Shown piece after piece: positions 5,750 to 8,098 of a DNA stretch of 8,098 nucleotides; position 1 is the first letter of the stretch, and each line of letters begins with the position of its first letter. Position numbers and translations under genes: made by a program. The stretch is from positions 1-8,098 of the forward strand of contig JASLBO010000280.1 of assembly GCA_030146605.1 (NCBI GenBank). Reading direction: 5' to 3'. The DNA is from Sphingomonas sp. GTDB lineage: Bacteria > Pseudomonadota > Alphaproteobacteria > Sphingomonadales > Sphingomonadaceae. The notes beneath the pieces were generated by a model. That model had not been told where the DNA came from and searched no databases. It saw only the letters and a program-made list of their open reading frames with translations.

Positions 5750-6498
5750 TCGGGGAAAAGCGGCCGCCAGCGCAGCACGCGCTTCGCCTTGCCATTGGCG
5801 ACGCGGCGGTTCTCGGAATAGAAAGCGCGTGCCTGCGGACTGAGATCGGCCTGCTCCAGCGGCACCAGCGGCGGGGGCGCGATGCCGAGCAGCGTGCAGG
5901 CGTAAGCGACCACGTCGCTCTGCGGCGCGGGTACGTCGTCGGCGAGGTTGTATGCGCCCCGCGGTGCGTCGAACCCCGCGACCACCCCGGCGACAAGGTC
6001 GTCGAGATGCACGCGGCTGAACAGCTGTCCGGGAACGTGGATCCGCGCGGCATCGCCCCGCGCGGCACGGTCGAGCGGCGAGCGGCCGGGGCCGTAGATG
6101 CCGGGGAGGCGGAACACCCGTGCGCCGAGCGCCAGCCATGCCGCATCGGCCGCGGCGCGGGCGGTGCGGCGGCCGGTGCCGGTGGGGGCGGTCTCGTCGA
6201 CCCAGGCGCCTTGCGTGTCGCCATAGACGCCGGTCGAGGAGAGATAGCCGAGCCAGCCGCGCGCCTCGGCGAGCTGCGCACCGAAGGCTGCGAGGATCGG
6301 ATCGCTTTCGGTCGGGGCGACGGTCGACACGATGTGCGTGGCGTGGGTGATTTCGAAGGCGACGCGCCCGGCATCGCCAAAGGCGACGCTGTCGTCGCGC
6401 CCGTCACGCGTCACCGCGGCGATTCGCCAGCCGCCGGGGGCGAGGTGCCGGGCAAGCGCGCTTCCCGAATAGCCGAGGCCGAAGATCAGCAGGCGCAT
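5659..6498 (-). CDS. atypical SDR-family NAD(P)-dependent epimerase/dehydrogenase
   Basis: A 279-residue Rossmann-fold protein of the extended/atypical short-chain dehydrogenase group, resembling YeeZ-like NAD-dependent epimerase/dehydratase proteins. MRLLIFGLGYSGSALA carries the glycine-rich nucleotide-binding motif GLGYSG at residues 7-12. THIVSTVAP (54-62) matches the fourth strand. YLSSTGVYGD (85-94) is the hallmark of this subgroup, and RLPGIYGPGR (130-139) and FSRVHLDDLV (160-169) are typical of epimerases. The classical YxxxK catalytic pair is missing where it would be expected (RRTARAAADAAW, 110-121), so redox activity is doubtful and the substrate unknown. The start lies 8 bases after the peptidase stop, without a clear ribosome binding site, which implies co-transcription and probably reinitiation. 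The natural family end is near RWRPLFPDYRLGLRAL (243-258). The last 21 residues are a low-complexity tail read from DNA that codes for the transporter on the other strand. Confidence 0.85.
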   Translation of the reverse strand: MRLLIFGLGYSGSALARHLAPGGWRIAAVTRDGRDDSVAFGDAGRVAFEITHATHIVSTVAPTESDPILAAFGAQLAEARGWLGYLSSTGVYGDTQGAWVDETAPTGTGRRTARAAADAAWLALGARVFRLPGIYGPGRSPLDRAARGDAARIHVPGQLFSRVHLDDLVAGVVAGFDAPRGAYNLADDVPAPQSDVVAYACTLLGIAPPPLVPLEQADLSPQARAFYSENRRVANGKAKRVLRWRPLFPDYRLGLRALSASTSPIITSAAPATASSDQR

Positions 6499-6506
6499 GA
6501 GACTTG

Positions 6507-8098
6507 TCAGCGGGCGCCATGGCCGCCGAAGGCGACGCCGAAGAAATCGCCCTTGTTCCAGCGTGGGCGCTCGTCGGCATCGGCGACGGCGCGCGCGGCG
6601 GCATAATTGACGCGCGTGAACTTGGCCGCGGCGGACCAGTCGATCGGCAGCGACAAATCGTCCGAGGGCTTGTGATAATGGCTGGCGAGAAATTCCTGTT
6701 GCGCCGCCGCGCCCGGCCCGCCGGGGCCGCTGTCGACCGAGACAGCCGGGATGCCCGCCTGGACGAAGCTGTAATGATCCGAGCGGATGAAGAACATCTC
6801 CTCGGGCGCGGGATCGGGCACGACCTTGAGCCCCTCCGCCGCCGCCGCCGCCGCATAGGTCGCGCCGAGAGTCGAGCGCTCGCCGCCGAGCACGACGATA
6901 TCCTGCATCGCGAAGGTCAGGATCGGCATGTCGAGATTGATGTCGGCGACGAGGCTGCCACCGGCGGGCAAGGCCGGGTGCGCGGCGAAATAGCCGGAGC
7001 CGACCAGCCCCTTTTCCTCGGCGGTGAGGGCGACGAACAGGATCGAGCGGCGGGGGCGCTTGCCCGACGCAGTGAACGCGCGGGCGATCTCGAGCATCGC
7101 CGCCACCCCGACGCCATTGTCCATCGCGCCGTTGTAGATCGCATCGCCCTTTTCGGGCTCGCCCACGCCGATGTGATCGAGATGCGCGGAGAGCACGACA
7201 TATTCGTTGCGCAACACCGGATCCGAACCCGGGAGGATGCCGACCACATTGCTGCTGCGCGCGGTGCGCACGCTGGTCTTCGCGGCGAGCCTGAGCGTGC
7301 CGGCAAGCGGCCCGCTGGGCATCCGCGTGCCGCGAAGCTCGGCGCCGAGCACGTCGCGCCAGCGGATGCGCGAGCCCGCGAACAGCTTCTCGGCGCCCGC
7401 CTGCCCGACAAAGCCGACCACCGGGGCGCCGGCCGACAGGATATGCGCCTTGCCGTCCGCGCCGATCCACGTCGTGCGCTCGAAATCATAATAAGGTGCC
7501 ATCGCCTCGATCGGGAATTCGGCGCGGCGCTCGGTCGATTCGACGATGATCACCGCTTTGGCACCGCGCGCCTGGGCCAGCCGCGCCTTCTGGTCGTCAT
7601 CGCCGAGGTGCGCCGCGACTTCGGCCGGGAGCCCTTCGGGCACGCCGGCATAGATCGCGACGATCTTGCCGCGCACGTCGAGCCCGCGATAATCGTCTCG
7701 CTTGCCCTGCGGATAGACGAGGCCGTAGCCGGCGAAGACGATTTGTCCTTCGGCAGTGAAGTCCGGAGTGGTGGCGACCCCCTGATTGACGAAATCGATC
7801 CCGAACTGGAGCGGGATCGCCGTGCCGCCGCGGGTGAGCGTCCATTTCGCTTTCTCGGCGGGCTTGTAGGCGGCGAGCCCGACCGGCTGGAACCAGCGGG
7901 CATCGGCACCCGGCTTCAGCCCGACGGCGAGCATCTGCGCCGCGACATATTCGGCGGCGATGTCGTAATCGCGGGTCCCCGCCTCGCGGCCGCGCAGCGC
8001 GTCGGAGGCGAGGAACTGGACATGCGCCGCGAGCGCGGTCTGATCGGGGGGGAGCTGCTGGGCGTGGGCTGGGGCGGCGCAAACCAATGCCCCCAACA
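6507..8098 (-). CDS. M28-family zinc peptidase with PA domain (5' end beyond right edge)
   Basis: About 530 residues of an exported di-zinc exopeptidase are present. The frame is open through base 8098. The first visible residues (LGALVCAAPAHAQQ) are the end of a Sec signal peptide with AHA before the cleavage site, so the true start lies just outside the window; the TTG at 8096 is not a credible start. Counting that TTG as residue 1, a protease-associated (PA) domain lies at about 115-250. The catalytic M28 domain then shows His305 (AHLDHIG), Asp326 (GAMDNGVG), Glu360-Glu361 (TAEEKG; base and metal ligand), Asp389 (INLDMP) and His475 (HYHKPSDD), a complete set. The family removes N-terminal residues or cleaves peptides outside the cytoplasm. 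The exact specificity (aminopeptidase, dipeptidase or glutamate carboxypeptidase-like) cannot be told. The protein ends in a glycine-rich tail (FFGVAFGGHGAR). It is the first gene of a two-gene minus-strand unit with the SDR gene. Confidence 0.93.
   Translation of the reverse strand, partial: LGALVCAAPAHAQQLPPDQTALAAHVQFLASDALRGREAGTRDYDIAAEYVAAQMLAVGLKPGADARWFQPVGLAAYKPAEKAKWTLTRGGTAIPLQFGIDFVNQGVATTPDFTAEGQIVFAGYGLVYPQGKRDDYRGLDVRGKIVAIYAGVPEGLPAEVAAHLGDDDQKARLAQARGAKAVIIVESTERRAEFPIEAMAPYYDFERTTWIGADGKAHILSAGAPVVGFVGQAGAEKLFAGSRIRWRDVLGAELRGTRMPSGPLAGTLRLAAKTSVRTARSSNVVGILPGSDPVLRNEYVVLSAHLDHIGVGEPEKGDAIYNGAMDNGVGVAAMLEIARAFTASGKRPRRSILFVALTAEEKGLVGSGYFAAHPALPAGGSLVADINLDMPILTFAMQDIVVLGGERSTLGATYAAAAAAEGLKVVPDPAPEEMFFIRSDHYSFVQAGIPAVSVDSGPGGPGAAAQQEFLASHYHKPSDDLSLPIDWSAAAKFTRVNYAAARAVADADERPRWNKGDFFGVAFGGHGAR

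Noticed and set aside
6499..7470. Upstream part of the minus-strand open frame that continues into the dehydrogenase
   Set aside because: This stretch is out of frame with the peptidase gene on the same strand, has shadow-type composition, and joins the dehydrogenase only because no stop happens to intervene.

Overview
This window looks like an ordinary chromosomal segment from an alphaproteobacterium, most likely a sphingomonad (Sphingomonas or a close relative). The reasons are the high GC content, the protein sequences, and the pairing of a glutamyl-Q tRNA(Asp) synthetase with a small conserved HNH protein. This assignment is inference; there is no rRNA or other definitive marker here.

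Layout, left to right. Positions 1-353 (minus) hold the N-terminal part of gluQRS, running off the left edge. It is divergent from a 188-residue HNH-endonuclease-fold protein (450-1016, plus), and a 96-base gap between them carries a plausible sigma-70 type promoter for the HNH gene. A small exported protein of unknown function follows (1089-1469, plus). Next comes a 94-base gap with a terminator-like hairpin, and then a bifunctional class A penicillin-binding protein (1564-3792, plus). Closely behind it are a low-specificity L-threonine aldolase-type PLP enzyme (3834-4835, plus) and an EamA/DMT-family inner-membrane transporter (4832-5749, plus). The transporter's GTG start overlaps the aldolase stop codon by 4 bases.

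The right part is a minus-strand pair. An M28-family zinc exopeptidase (6507-8098, its first codons beyond the right edge) is followed after 8 bases by an atypical short-chain dehydrogenase/epimerase (5659-6498). The tail of that gene overlaps the tail of the transporter gene, tail to tail, by 91 bases.

The genes are mostly housekeeping: tRNA modification, peptidoglycan synthesis, amino-acid metabolism and transport, and periplasmic or secreted peptide degradation. No mobile element, CRISPR array, RNA gene or phage feature was seen. I found no convincing undescribed system. The points most worth a second look are the orphan HNH protein, the aldolase-transporter coupling, the convergent coding overlap, the proline-run penicillin-binding protein, and two intergenic inverted-repeat elements. 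Several very long open frames lie antisense to the real genes; they are by-products of high-GC codon use and are not annotated.
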